Origin: Kofleriaceae bacterium
Lineage (GTDB): Bacteria; Myxococcota_A; Polyangia; Haliangiales; Haliangiaceae
Reading direction: 5' to 3'
NCBI GenBank assembly: GCA_013368795.1
Contig: JABFXX010000103.1
Coordinates: forward strand, 1 to 49,227
Length of the DNA: 49,227 bases
Shown: positions 37,067 to 45,879 of the stretch, in pieces
How the letters are laid out: each line of letters begins with the position of its first letter
Numbering within the stretch: the first letter of the stretch is position 1
Notes under the pieces: generated by a model
Told to the model about the DNA's origin: nothing
What the model saw: the letters and a program-made list of their open reading frames with translations, nothing else
Databases searched by the model: none
Translations under genes and position numbers: made by a program

Positions 37067-37747
37067 ATGAGGACGTGTCTCGTCGCAGCGGTGGTCGTGG
37101 TCGTCAGTGCGTCGGCGAGGGCGGAGGTCGTCGAGGTCGGCGGCGCCGCGGGGATGGTGACGTCGACGATGAAGCAGACGTTCCCCGACTGCAGCGACCA
37201 GCCGGACTGCATCGAGAGCGCGGAGGCGCACGCGCCCCGGCGTGGCATCGCCAGTGGCCTGTTCGTGCGTTACCCGATCGTGCGCGCGCTGCTGGTCCAG
37301 GCCGAGCTCGCGTACGTCCAGAAGGGGTTCGAGACGACCTTGCCGTCGCTGCGCGTCGACTATCTCGAGGTGCCGGTGCTCCTGCGGATCGATCCCCTGC
37401 GCCATCGGCTCCCGGTGCGGTTCGCGTTCCTCGGCGGTCTCGCACCAGCGGTGCGCGCACGCTGCCGGCAGTCGGGCAGCTTCTTCATGAACGGCGCGGG
37501 CGTCCCGTACGATGACCGCTGCGAGGATGCGCCGCGCGTCGACGACATGCGGGCGTACCCGGCGCGTTTCGATCTCGGCCTCGTCGTCGGCGCGACGCTC
37601 GCGGTCGAGTCACCGATCGGCGTGTTCGAGGTCGAGGCGCGGTCGGAGCGCGGGCTCGTCGACAACGGCGCGTGGGGGCCCGGTGGACGAACCGCGTTCG
37701 AGTCGTACGGCGTGCGGTTTGGCTACGCGTACGCGGTGGGCCGCTGA
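37067..37747 (+). CDS. Outer-membrane beta-barrel protein
   Basis: Secreted protein of 226 aa with signal peptide MRTCLVAAVVVVVSASARA. The mature part has alternating strands (LFVRYPIVRALLVQAELAYV, LRVDYLEVPVLLRI, VRFAFLGGLAPAVRA, FDLGLVVGATLAVESPIGVF) and a terminal aromatic strand (VRFGYAYAVGR), typical of small eight-stranded barrels of the OMP_b-brl/PorT type. Loop 1 contains a Cys pair (CSDQPDC) and loop 3 another (CRQSG...DDRC). It follows the M81 gene by 45 bp and could be in the same operon, though the gap is larger than inside that operon. Function unknown. Confidence 0.8.
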   Translation: MRTCLVAAVVVVVSASARAEVVEVGGAAGMVTSTMKQTFPDCSDQPDCIESAEAHAPRRGIASGLFVRYPIVRALLVQAELAYVQKGFETTLPSLRVDYLEVPVLLRIDPLRHRLPVRFAFLGGLAPAVRARCRQSGSFFMNGAGVPYDDRCEDAPRVDDMRAYPARFDLGLVVGATLAVESPIGVFEVEARSERGLVDNGAWGPGGRTAFESYGVRFGYAYAVGR

Positions 37748-37838
37748 GGCGCGATCCGACCTGATACCAAGATGATAGCGCCGTTCGCCGGCGACTTTCT
37801 AGCTTGTCAGGTGCGCCCCGATCGCGAATATCGCGACC

Positions 37839-39572
37839 ATGGACCAGGGCCGTCTCGAGGTCACGACCGACAAGGGCGAGCGCACGTACGTGATCGGCGC
37901 ACGTACGCAGGCCGATGCCACGCCGCCGATCCTCGACTGGCGCACGTCGCCGCTTGCCGAGGCATTCTTCCGCGCCGGCCCGGGCGAGCCGTACGAGCTC
38001 GAGACCGGGCAGGGCGGCACCGTGCGCGAGCGCTGGCTCGTTCATGGCGACGAGCTGATCGGTGACACGCTGATTCGTCGCGCCGACGGTCGCGAGGAGA
38101 CCCGGCCGCGCCCCGCGCCGAAGGCAGGGCCGCCGATCGATCGCAGCGCGCTGCCGGTGCTCGATCCCGAGCAGCAGCGCGCCGTCGATCTGCCCGCCGA
38201 CACGTCGCTCGTCGTCGACGGCGAGGCCGGCGTCGGCAAGACGCTCGTCGCGCTCTACCGCGTCGCCTCGCTCACGCGTCGCGCGGAGGCCAAGAGCAGG
38301 CGGTTCCGCGCGCTCGTGCTCGTGCCGACGGAGGGTCTGCGCCGGCTGACGCGAATCATCGCGGATCGCCTCGGCCTGCCCGCGCTCGAGATCGCGGTCG
38401 TCGACTCGTGGCTCGTCGAGCGCGCGCACCGGGCGTTCCCGGGGCTGCCGAAGCGGCTCTCCGAGGGCGCGACCGCGCAGGTGATCGCGCTCAAGCGACA
38501 TCCCGCCGTGCGCGTGGTCTTGGGCGACTTCATCGGCTGGAAGCCGCCGAAGGACGACGAGAAGCTGGCGCGGTCGCGCGCGCGGCTGCTGCATCTGTTC
38601 GGCGATCGCGATCGGCTCGAGCGCGTGATCGCGGCAGCGAACGGCGAGCTGCCCGAGCGCGCGATCGTCGCCGTGCAGAAGCACACACGCATCCAGTTCG
38701 AGACGACGACCGAGAAGCAGATGAAGCACGTCGACGCGGACCGGCTCATCGCGCTCGACGGCCGCAAGCTCGACGCCGGCACGCCGACCGAGGACGCGAA
38801 CACGTTCGACGCGGAGGACGTGCCCGTGCTGTTCGAGCTCGTCCGTCGCGGCGCGCTGCCCGAGCAGAAGCTGCCGTACTACGACCACATCGTGATCGAC
38901 GAGGGCCAGCTTCGCTCGCCGCTCGAGCTCGCCGCGATCGGCGACGCGCTCGCGAAGGGCGGCACGGTCACGCTCGCCGGCGATCACCGGCAGGCGACCG
39001 ACGAGACCGCGTACTTCAGCGGCTGGATCGGCGCGAAGCGCGAGCTGCGTGCCCAGCGCTGGGCGGAGATCACGCTCGCGATCACGTACCGCTCCGTGCC
39101 GACGATCGGCGCGTTTGCACGCTCGGTCAGCGAGCGGCACGCCCAGGTGCCCGCCGAGCCGCCGCCGGATCCGGCGGTGTGGGCGACCGCGTGCGACGGC
39201 GCGCTCGCGCAGGCCGCTGCGATGTGCTGGCACCTCGACGCGCTGCAGACGCGCGACCCGTGGCGCCAGATCGCGGTGATCGCGCGCACGCCCGAGCACG
39301 CGCGGCGCCTTCACGCCGAGCTGTCGCGGGGGCTCGATCCGGCGCTCGTCCTCGACGGTGACTTCCGGTTCGAGCCCGGCGTGATCGTGACGACCGCGGC
39401 CGCGATCTCCGGCCTCGAGTTCGACTCCGTCGTGATCCCGGACCTGACGCCCGCGTTTTTCCCGATCGTGCCGGAGCTCACCAGGGCCCTGTACGTTGCG
39501 GCAACTCGCGCCAGAGACTGGCTGTGGCTGCTCACGCCGGAGGCGTGGTCGCCGCTCGTCGCGCTACACTGA
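37839..39572 (+). CDS. HelD-like superfamily-1 helicase
   Basis: UvrD/Rep-like ATPase of 577 aa. The N-terminal 60 residues (VIGARTQADATPPILDWRTS) match the start of HelD/helicase IV proteins. A Q-motif LDPEQQRAV (108-116), Walker A GEAGVGKT (128-135), motif II IDEGQ (353-357) in place of the usual DEAQ, motif III AGDHRQATDE (about 386-395) and motif VI YVAATRARDWLW (about 553-564) follow. HelD in Gram-positives removes stalled RNA polymerase; myxobacterial HelD-like roles are less clear. It is 3 bp upstream of the App1-like gene at 39576 and so is probably cotranscribed with it. Confidence 0.85.
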   Translation: MDQGRLEVTTDKGERTYVIGARTQADATPPILDWRTSPLAEAFFRAGPGEPYELETGQGGTVRERWLVHGDELIGDTLIRRADGREETRPRPAPKAGPPIDRSALPVLDPEQQRAVDLPADTSLVVDGEAGVGKTLVALYRVASLTRRAEAKSRRFRALVLVPTEGLRRLTRIIADRLGLPALEIAVVDSWLVERAHRAFPGLPKRLSEGATAQVIALKRHPAVRVVLGDFIGWKPPKDDEKLARSRARLLHLFGDRDRLERVIAAANGELPERAIVAVQKHTRIQFETTTEKQMKHVDADRLIALDGRKLDAGTPTEDANTFDAEDVPVLFELVRRGALPEQKLPYYDHIVIDEGQLRSPLELAAIGDALAKGGTVTLAGDHRQATDETAYFSGWIGAKRELRAQRWAEITLAITYRSVPTIGAFARSVSERHAQVPAEPPPDPAVWATACDGALAQAAAMCWHLDALQTRDPWRQIAVIARTPEHARRLHAELSRGLDPALVLDGDFRFEPGVIVTTAAAISGLEFDSVVIPDLTPAFFPIVPELTRALYVAATRARDWLWLLTPEAWSPLVALH

Positions 39573-39575
39573 GGC

Positions 39576-40508
39576 ATGCTGCGCGCGCTCGCGATCGTCG
39601 GTGTCCTCGCCGGAACGGCCTCGGCTGACCCGGCGTACACCGACACGCGCTGCCCGACGCCACCGAGCATCAAGGCGAAGGGCTTTCGCCACAAGCGCGT
39701 GAAGCTCTACGCGAAGACGATGTCGCCGCTGCACCGCGGGCTCGATCTCGTCGCGAGCGAGGACGACAAGACGCAGCTCCTCGAGGGCAAGCTCGCCTAC
39801 GGCAAGGTCGACAAGGACGCCGAGGACGAGGATGCCGAGGTGTTCGCGTGTCTCGACGGCGCGTGGAAGTCGATGGGCGTCGCGCGGACCGACCACGACG
39901 GCCGGTTCACGATCGGCACGCACGAGCGGCTTCCCGTCGGCATGCGCGACATGTACGTCGCGGCGCTCGGCGATGGCGCCGGCGCGTACTTCATCGCGTA
40001 CGTCGCACCGCGCGGGACGAGCATCGCGGTCACCGACATCGACGGGACGATCTCGTGGTCGGAGAACGCGATCATCAAGACGGTGATCGACCGCGCGCAC
40101 GACGTCGCGCACCGGCCCGATGCCCCCGAGGCTCTCAAGGCGCTGCCGTACCCGGTCGTCTACACGACCGCGCGCGGCGACGTGCTGTCGGGGGTGACGC
40201 GCGCGTGGCTCGACCGGCACGGGTTCCCGCGCGGCCCGCTGCGCCTGGCGAAGGGCCTGTTCGCGAAGCCCGGCTCGTCGGCGATCGCGTACAAGACGTC
40301 GACGCTCAAGGCGCTGACGGTGCCGATCGCGATCGGCATCGGCAACCGCAAGAGCGACATCACCGCGTACTCCTCGATCGGGCTCGCCGCGAAGAAGATC
40401 CTCATCCACCTGCCCGAGTACGCGGAGGAGCTGAAGGCCGACCTCGACGCGGGCAAGGCGATCGGCTTCGCCGAGTACGCGAAGCTGAAGGACCTCGTGA
40501 CCCCTTAG
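39576..40508 (+). CDS. Secreted App1/LNS2-like HAD phosphatase-like protein
   Basis: Protein of 310 aa, signal peptide MLRALAIVGVLAGTASA. The beta-sandwich region (about 45-150) contains GLDLVASEDD, DKDAEDEDAEVFACLDGAWK and DHDGRFTIGT, and HAD motif DIDGT lies at 154-158. Motif II-type VYTTARGD and the basic IGIGNRKSDITAY region follow. It is the clear paralogue of 9-1016 and shares its domain order, but carries a signal peptide rather than a lipobox, so it is probably soluble in the periplasm. A phosphatidate phosphatase role is inferred. It follows the HelD-like gene by 3 bp. Its stop overlaps the convergent TauE stop by 4 bp. Confidence 0.8.
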   Translation: MLRALAIVGVLAGTASADPAYTDTRCPTPPSIKAKGFRHKRVKLYAKTMSPLHRGLDLVASEDDKTQLLEGKLAYGKVDKDAEDEDAEVFACLDGAWKSMGVARTDHDGRFTIGTHERLPVGMRDMYVAALGDGAGAYFIAYVAPRGTSIAVTDIDGTISWSENAIIKTVIDRAHDVAHRPDAPEALKALPYPVVYTTARGDVLSGVTRAWLDRHGFPRGPLRLAKGLFAKPGSSAIAYKTSTLKALTVPIAIGIGNRKSDITAYSSIGLAAKKILIHLPEYAEELKADLDAGKAIGFAEYAKLKDLVTP

Positions 40509-41272
40509 AGAGAGAGCCCGGAGCGGACCGCGAGGATCGTGCCGGCGAGCAGCAGCACGACCCACACGACCCGTTCGAACTTCGCGGCGTCGAGCTTGTG
40601 ATGGACACGCTCGCCGATCGCGAGCCCCGGGAAGATCGCGAGCGCGATCGCGCCACTGGCCTCCGCGACGGGCCGGCCGTAGAGGCCGCTCGATGCGTAG
40701 TTCGCGAGCAGCGCGAAATTGAGCACGATCCAGAGCACCGCGAGCGTCGAGCGGAACGCGCGCTTGTCGGGCAGGCGGCGGCGAACGACGTAGACGATCA
40801 TCGGGCCGCCGGTCCCGAACAGGCCGTGCGCGACGCCGCCGATCGCGAGCAGAACCAGCTGGAGCGGCCGCGCGAGCGGGCGGTCGGCGGGGCGCGCGAG
40901 CTGGAGCAGCGCGAGGCCGACGACGAACACGCCGAACACGAGCGCGAACAGCGTCTTCGCCGGCAGGTGGAACAGCGCGAGCCCGATCGCCATGCCGACG
41001 CCGACCGCGGGCGCGACCTCGGTGGCGAGCATCCGCCAGGCGACGACCTTCGCGCCGCGGCCGAGCAGGTAGCTCGACATCGCGATGTTGAGGGGGACGA
41101 ACGCCGGCAGCAGCACCGTCGTGAGCGGGATGGTCGACGCAAGGGCCGCACCGCCGATACTGGCGGCGAGGACCGTTCCGCCGAAGCCGATGGCGCCCTC
41201 GGTGGCAAAAGCACTGAGCGCCACCACAGAGAGGATGACGAGGGCGCCAGGATCGAGTAGGAATCCGCTCAT
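40505..41272 (-). CDS. TauE/SafE-family membrane permease
   Basis: Membrane protein of 255 aa from ATG at 41272, with about eight transmembrane helices. It has the repeated signature near helices 1 and 5: FATEGAIGFGGTVLAA and HGLFGTGGPMIVYV. TauE/SafE (DUF81) proteins export sulfite, sulfoacetate or other organosulfur anions. Its start codon overlaps the ATG of the divergent ttcA gene in the tetranucleotide CATG, which leaves each gene's ribosome site inside the other's coding sequence. The convergent neighbour at its end is the App1-like gene. Confidence 0.88.
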   Translation of the reverse strand: MSGFLLDPGALVILSVVALSAFATEGAIGFGGTVLAASIGGAALASTIPLTTVLLPAFVPLNIAMSSYLLGRGAKVVAWRMLATEVAPAVGVGMAIGLALFHLPAKTLFALVFGVFVVGLALLQLARPADRPLARPLQLVLLAIGGVAHGLFGTGGPMIVYVVRRRLPDKRAFRSTLAVLWIVLNFALLANYASSGLYGRPVAEASGAIALAIFPGLAIGERVHHKLDAAKFERVVWVVLLLAGTILAVRSGLSL

Positions 41273-42134
41273 GTCCGACGCAGTACGGCTCGAGAAGCAG
41301 TTGTATCGCACCGTCAAGGAGGCGTGCGAGACCTACGAGCTTCTGCGTCCAGATGATCGCATCATGGTCGCGATGTCGGGCGGCAAGGACAGCTACACGC
41401 TGTTCCACCTCCTGACGAAGCTCGTGCCGCGCCTGCCGTTCAAGGTCGAGCTCGTCGCGGTCCACCTCGACCAGGTGCAGCCGGGCTACAACGGCGATGG
41501 CCTGCGCGCGTGGCTCGAGAAGACGGGCTGGCCGTTCGAGATCCTGCGCGAGGACACCTACTCGGTCGTCACCGAGCACCTCGACAACAAGTCGACGTAC
41601 TGCTCGCTGTGCTCGCGCCTGCGCCGCGGCATCCTCTATACGGCCGCGGAGCGCCTCGGCTGCAACAAGCTCGCGCTCGGCCACCACCGCGACGACTCGC
41701 TCGAGACGTTCCTCTTGAACCTGTTCTACAGCGGCAAGCTGCAGGCGATGCCGGCGAGCTACCGCACCGACGACGGGCGGTTCGAGGTGATCCGGCCGCT
41801 GATCGATTGCGCCGAGAAGGACATCGCCGCGCTCGCCCCCGAGCTCGGCTTCCCGATCATCCCGTGCAACCTGTGCGGGTCGCAGGACGGCCTCAAGCGC
41901 GACGCGATGACCGCGCTGATCGGCGAGCTCGAGAAGCAGAACCCGTACGTCCGCTCGGTGATGGCGACCGCGCTCAAGAACGTGCGGCCGTCGCACCTGC
42001 TCGATCGCGACGTCGCGCGTGCGTGGGCCGAGCGCGCGCCGGAGATCCGGCCGATGGCCGAGGTCGCGCCGCGCAAGGAGCACGCCGCGGCCCAGCCGGT
42101 GTTCTCCGGCGGCAAGCTCCGCGTCGTCGAGTAG
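41271..42134 (+). CDS. ttcA: tRNA 2-thiocytidine synthetase TtcA
   Basis: Enzyme of 287 aa that thiolates cytidine 32 of tRNAs. The PP-loop motif SGGKDS is at 36-41, and the iron-sulfur cysteines sit in CSLCSRLRRG (Cys111, Cys114) and PCNLCGSQ (Cys199, Cys202). The block LGHHRDDSLETFLLNLFYSG is the characteristic core of TtcA. The ATG at 41271 gives the normal N-terminus ahead of the PP-loop, and its bases overlap the divergent TauE start. The C-terminal 25 residues, after the conserved HLLDRD, are less typical. The gene ends one base before the convergent lipoprotein stop (42136). Confidence 0.95.
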   Translation: MSDAVRLEKQLYRTVKEACETYELLRPDDRIMVAMSGGKDSYTLFHLLTKLVPRLPFKVELVAVHLDQVQPGYNGDGLRAWLEKTGWPFEILREDTYSVVTEHLDNKSTYCSLCSRLRRGILYTAAERLGCNKLALGHHRDDSLETFLLNLFYSGKLQAMPASYRTDDGRFEVIRPLIDCAEKDIAALAPELGFPIIPCNLCGSQDGLKRDAMTALIGELEKQNPYVRSVMATALKNVRPSHLLDRDVARAWAERAPEIRPMAEVAPRKEHAAAQPVFSGGKLRVVE

Positions 42135-42135
42135 C

Positions 42136-42936
42136 CTACTGGCAGAAGCGCGTCGAGAACGCCGCGACCTCGTTCTGCGGGTTCTGATTGGGGCAGGTCG
42201 TCGCCGGCGACGAGCTGTTCGTCGACGCGATCGACGCGGACAGCGTGCACGCGCCAGACGCCGACTCGCAGTTGTTGGCCCACGCGCACATGCAGTCGGC
42301 TGGATCGTTCGTGCCGTTCAGACCGACGCCCCAGCCGACCGTACCGATCACGAGGTCCTGGGTGTAGGACACGTTCGGCTCGTCGGAGATCCAGCCGACG
42401 TCGTTTTTCACGAGGTCGCCGCAGTCGTGCTCGTTCGTCGCGAAGCTGTAGGTCGTGCCGACGATCGTGCGATCGCCGCCGAACACGACCATGACGTACG
42501 GTCCGGAGGCCGGACGTTGCGTGACGACTTCGATCGGCAGGGTCGAGAGGCGCGACTTCACGCCGGCGACGATCGTCGCGATGTCGCTCGCGCGTGTGCC
42601 GGAGCCCTGATGCCACGGCGGCACGTTCGCGGTCGAATTCGACATCCACGACACCTTGTTCTGCGTCGAGTCGCTCGGCGTCGCGCGCGTCAGCGTCACA
42701 CCGTCGAAGTTCAGATAGAGCTTGCGGCCGTTCGCGCACGCCGATGCCGTCCCGGCGTCGGGCTGCATGCCGCTGCCGCTTCCGTTGCCGCTACCGCTGC
42801 CGTTTCCGCCGCCACCGCCGCCACCACCACCGCCGCCACTGTCGCCCGCGTCGACGACGGTGGCTCCGATCGGATCGTCGCCGAGCGTTGCCGAGCAACC
42901 GACCAGCGCGAGTGCGAGCACGCCAACTCTCCACAT
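42136..42936 (-). CDS. Lipoprotein with poly-Gly linker, unknown function
   Basis: Predicted lipoprotein of 266 aa from ATG at 42936, lipobox LVGC (Cys14). An Asp-rich start is followed by 11 consecutive glycines (34-44) and then Gly/Ser/Asn repeats to residue 57. The mature domain starts CANGRKLYLNFDGVTLTR, a pattern seen in myxobacterial secreted proteins, some annotated as metallopeptidases, but I see no HExxH; there is only EHDCGDL near residue 178. Six or more Cys in the C-terminal half (DCMCAWANNC) suggest disulfides. It is probably surface or periplasmic. The long triplet run that encodes the Gly stretch could vary in length in frame. Confidence 0.75.
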   Translation of the reverse strand: MWRVGVLALALVGCSATLGDDPIGATVVDAGDSGGGGGGGGGGGNGSGSGNGSGSGMQPDAGTASACANGRKLYLNFDGVTLTRATPSDSTQNKVSWMSNSTANVPPWHQGSGTRASDIATIVAGVKSRLSTLPIEVVTQRPASGPYVMVVFGGDRTIVGTTYSFATNEHDCGDLVKNDVGWISDEPNVSYTQDLVIGTVGWGVGLNGTNDPADCMCAWANNCESASGACTLSASIASTNSSSPATTCPNQNPQNEVAAFSTRFCQ

Positions 42937-43082
42937 GACGAGAGTGAGCCTATCGCTCGTAACTACGCGTAGCGACTGGGAAGAAACTCCGCAGCTGGGG
43001 CCTTCCGCCCCGGGGCGACGAGCGCCGAGGCGAATCGTCAGCCGGCGCACCAACGGCTTGCACAATCGCCGGCCGGCGATCG

Positions 43083-45347
43083 CTACGGGGAGAACGTCGC
43101 GCGCAGCTTGTCGAGCGTCGTGTTCACCGCGGCCGCGTCGGCATTCGGTGTGGACTTCATGACTTGGCCGACGAAGAAGCCGCGGAGGCCGTCCTTACCG
43201 GCGCGGTACTGGTTCCACTTGTCGACGTTGCCGCGGATGACGGCCTCGATCTTCGACTCGAGCTCGGCAGGACTGATTGCCTGTCCAGCAGAGGCGGCCG
43301 CCCCCACCTCCGACGCCTTCTTGCCGGTCGCGACCATCTCGGCGAGCACCGTCTTGGCCGCCGAGCCGGTCAGCTTGCCATCTGCGACGAGCGCGATGAA
43401 CTCGGCAAACCGAGGCGCATCGAGCTTGGCGTCGGCGAGCTCCTTGCCACCGAGCGCACGCGGGAGCTCGTTGATCATCCACTTCGCGACGAGCTCGGCA
43501 TTGCCGGCCTTCGCGGTCTCGGTGAACAGGCTCGCGGTCTCGCGATCGCCGGTCAGCAGATCGGCATGATCCGCCGAGAGCCCGAGCGACTGCGCGTTCG
43601 CGTACGCTGCAGCGAGCTCGGCATCGCGGGCACGCGCCTCGGCGCGGTACTCCTGCGGCGACTTGCTCTTCGGCCGGGTCTTCGCCTTGACGTTCTCCTT
43701 CTTCTCCGTCGCCGCCGCGGCCACCGCGATGCGCTCGTCGCGCAGCGTGATGATGCGGTTCAGTACGAGCGAGCCGGGCTTCGTGTCCTCGTCGACGATG
43801 AAGTAGCCGACACGCTCGAGCTGCCAGCGCGAGCCGACCGGTGCGCTCGCGAGCGACTTCTCGAGGCGCGCCGTCGTGACGACCTCGAGCGAGTGCGGAT
43901 CGAGATGCTCGAGGAAATCGCCGCCGCCCTCCTCGGGCTTGGGCACCTTGAACAGGCGCTCGTAGAGCCGGACCTCGGCGGGCACGCTCGTCGCGGCGTC
44001 GACCCAGTGGATCACGCCGGCGCCCTTGGCAGCCTCGACGACGTGCGCGCGCAGCTTCGTCACGTTGCCGTCGTGATCGCGCGCCACCACCTCGTCGGCG
44101 GTGATGCAGTAGCCGTGGCGCAGCCGGACCGTGCGGCCGAGCGCGAGGCGCTTCCAGTCCGCGGGCGGGTTATCGCTCCAGTCGTCGCGATCGATGAAGA
44201 TGCGCGCGCCGACGGCAAGCTTGCGCGAGCCCGGCTTGCCGACGTCGGGCGGGAAGTACGGTGCGTCGACCTCGGATGCGCCGACGTCGCCGGTCACCTC
44301 GACCTCGACGGGACGCAGCACGCCGAGCGCGCGCGGCGCGTTCTGGTTGAGATCGTCGCGCACGCAGTACTCGAGCTTCCCGATGTCGACCATCGAGTTC
44401 GCCTTCGCGACGCCGATCATGTCGCAGAACGTGCGGATCGCCTCGGGGCTGTAGCCGCGGCGGCGCAGTGCTGCGAGCGTCGGCATGCGCGGGTCGTCCC
44501 AGCCGCGCACGTGGCCGTCCTCGACGAGCTGGCGCAGCTTGCGCTTGCTCATCACGGTGTACTCGAGCGCGAGGCGCGCGAACTCGTACTGGCGCGGGCG
44601 CGGGCTCCACGGCCCGGTGTTCTCGATCACCCAGTCGTACAGCTCGCGATTGTTCTCGAACTCGAGCGTGCAGATCGAGTGCGTGATGCCCTCGATCGCG
44701 TCCTCGAGCGGATGCGCGTAGTCGTACATCGGGTAGATGACCCACTGATCGCCGGTGCGATGGTGGTGCGCGTGGCGGATCCGGTAGAGCAGCGGATCGC
44801 GCATCTTCATGTTCGGGCTCGCGAGATCGATCTTCGCGCGCAGCACGCACGCGCCGTCGGGAAACTCGCCGGCCTTCATCTTGCGCAGCAGCGCCAGGTT
44901 CTCGTCGACCGAGCGATCGCGGAACGGGCTCGGCTTGCCGGGCTCGGAGAGCGTCCCGCGGTACTCGCGGATCTGCTCGTCGCTGAGATCGTCGACGTAC
45001 GCCTTGCCCTCGCGGACCAGCCGCTCGGCGAGCTCGTACATCTTCGGGAAGTAGTCGGCGGAGAACAGCACCGCGCTCGGCTCGAAGCCGAGCCAGCGGA
45101 CGTCGCGCTCGATCGACTCGACGTACTCGACGTCTTCCTTCGTCGGGTTCGTGTCGTCGTAGCGGAGGTTGCAGGTTCCCTGGTAGTCGCGCGCGACCCC
45201 GAAGTCGACGCAGATCGCCTTCGCGTGGCCGATGTGGAGATAGCCGTTCGGCTCCGGCGGGAACCGCGTCGCCACCCGGGTGTGGCGTTTCGTACGGAGA
45301 TCCTCGTCGATGATGTCGCGGATGAAGTCGTTGCGCTCGGCCGCCAT
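43083..45347 (-). CDS. glnS: Glutaminyl-tRNA synthetase with YqeY-like C-terminal domain
   Basis: Class I synthetase of 754 aa that charges tRNA-Gln. The catalytic core holds PEPNGYLHIGHAKAI (HIGH at 38-41) and VMSKRK (265-270), the KMSKS-type signature. The two-part anticodon-binding beta-barrel follows at about 340-560. A Lys-rich linker (about 565-595) leads to a C-terminal extension (about 600-754) that is helical, with EFIALVADGKLTGSAAKTVL and GFFVGQVMKSTPNA. It resembles the YqeY/GatB tail domain that binds tRNA; a similar fused tail is known in Deinococcus GlnRS. The start is ATG 45347, four codons inside the longer frame. The divergent small lipoprotein gene starts 36 bp away. Confidence 0.95.
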   Translation of the reverse strand: MAAERNDFIRDIIDEDLRTKRHTRVATRFPPEPNGYLHIGHAKAICVDFGVARDYQGTCNLRYDDTNPTKEDVEYVESIERDVRWLGFEPSAVLFSADYFPKMYELAERLVREGKAYVDDLSDEQIREYRGTLSEPGKPSPFRDRSVDENLALLRKMKAGEFPDGACVLRAKIDLASPNMKMRDPLLYRIRHAHHHRTGDQWVIYPMYDYAHPLEDAIEGITHSICTLEFENNRELYDWVIENTGPWSPRPRQYEFARLALEYTVMSKRKLRQLVEDGHVRGWDDPRMPTLAALRRRGYSPEAIRTFCDMIGVAKANSMVDIGKLEYCVRDDLNQNAPRALGVLRPVEVEVTGDVGASEVDAPYFPPDVGKPGSRKLAVGARIFIDRDDWSDNPPADWKRLALGRTVRLRHGYCITADEVVARDHDGNVTKLRAHVVEAAKGAGVIHWVDAATSVPAEVRLYERLFKVPKPEEGGGDFLEHLDPHSLEVVTTARLEKSLASAPVGSRWQLERVGYFIVDEDTKPGSLVLNRIITLRDERIAVAAAATEKKENVKAKTRPKSKSPQEYRAEARARDAELAAAYANAQSLGLSADHADLLTGDRETASLFTETAKAGNAELVAKWMINELPRALGGKELADAKLDAPRFAEFIALVADGKLTGSAAKTVLAEMVATGKKASEVGAAASAGQAISPAELESKIEAVIRGNVDKWNQYRAGKDGLRGFFVGQVMKSTPNADAAAVNTTLDKLRATFSP

Positions 45348-45383
45348 GGAACAGCGCACTCTACCCCATAATGCTCGTGCGTC

Positions 45384-45812
45384 ATGAGACGGGCCTCCCT
45401 CGTACTTGTACTGGCTTCATGCGCGAAGCCCCCTCCGCCAAAGCCTCCACCGGCCCAGCTGGCCGCCGATGCCGTCGCCGACCTGGCCGGACGGTGGGTC
45501 GCCAACGACGAGCTGGACTGGGGCTACTCCATGACGATCGAGCCGACCGGCGAGATCGATGTTCTGATCGACCGCGGCAAGATGGGACGGTGCGAGCAGA
45601 AGGGCACGATGGTCGCGCAGGGGAAGCGGACGTTTCGCGTGACGTATTCGCGCGGCGAGTGCAACCCGGAGGTGGTCGGCGTCCCGCTCTCGCTGACGGT
45701 GGCCTCGTTCACCGGCGAGTACCTCACGGTGGTTGTTGCGGATCAATCGCGTACCTACCAGCGCACCGACGACGAGCCACACGGCCGGCTGCCCTCGATC
45801 CAGCTGCAGTGA
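45384..45812 (+). CDS. Small lipoprotein of unknown function
   Basis: Predicted lipoprotein of 142 aa, leader MRRASLVLVLASC with Cys13, then a Pro/Lys linker (AKPPPPKPPPAQ). The mature domain is beta-rich with GRWVANDELDWGYSMTIEPT and one Cys pair (RCEQKG, ECNPEV), and looks like a small lipocalin- or beta-sandwich-like fold, but there is no clear family. It is divergent from glnS with a 36-bp gap. It ends 67 bp before the glycosyltransferase-like gene. Confidence 0.7.
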   Translation: MRRASLVLVLASCAKPPPPKPPPAQLAADAVADLAGRWVANDELDWGYSMTIEPTGEIDVLIDRGKMGRCEQKGTMVAQGKRTFRVTYSRGECNPEVVGVPLSLTVASFTGEYLTVVVADQSRTYQRTDDEPHGRLPSIQLQ

Positions 45813-45879
45813 CGGGCCTGCACGGTGGGGCAGGGCCGCTCGCTCTCCTCCAGGCCCGGCGTGTGCACGAAGAAGCCGC

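Noticed and set aside
39564..42083. Long minus-strand open frame across the HAD, TauE and TtcA genes
   Set aside because: Only Arg/Glu/Ala-rich shadow sequence; each real gene in the region has catalytic or family motifs in another frame.
42990..43020. GGGGC/GCCCC hairpin downstream of glnS
   Set aside because: Short stem about 70 bp past the stop, without a uridine tract, so not called a terminator.
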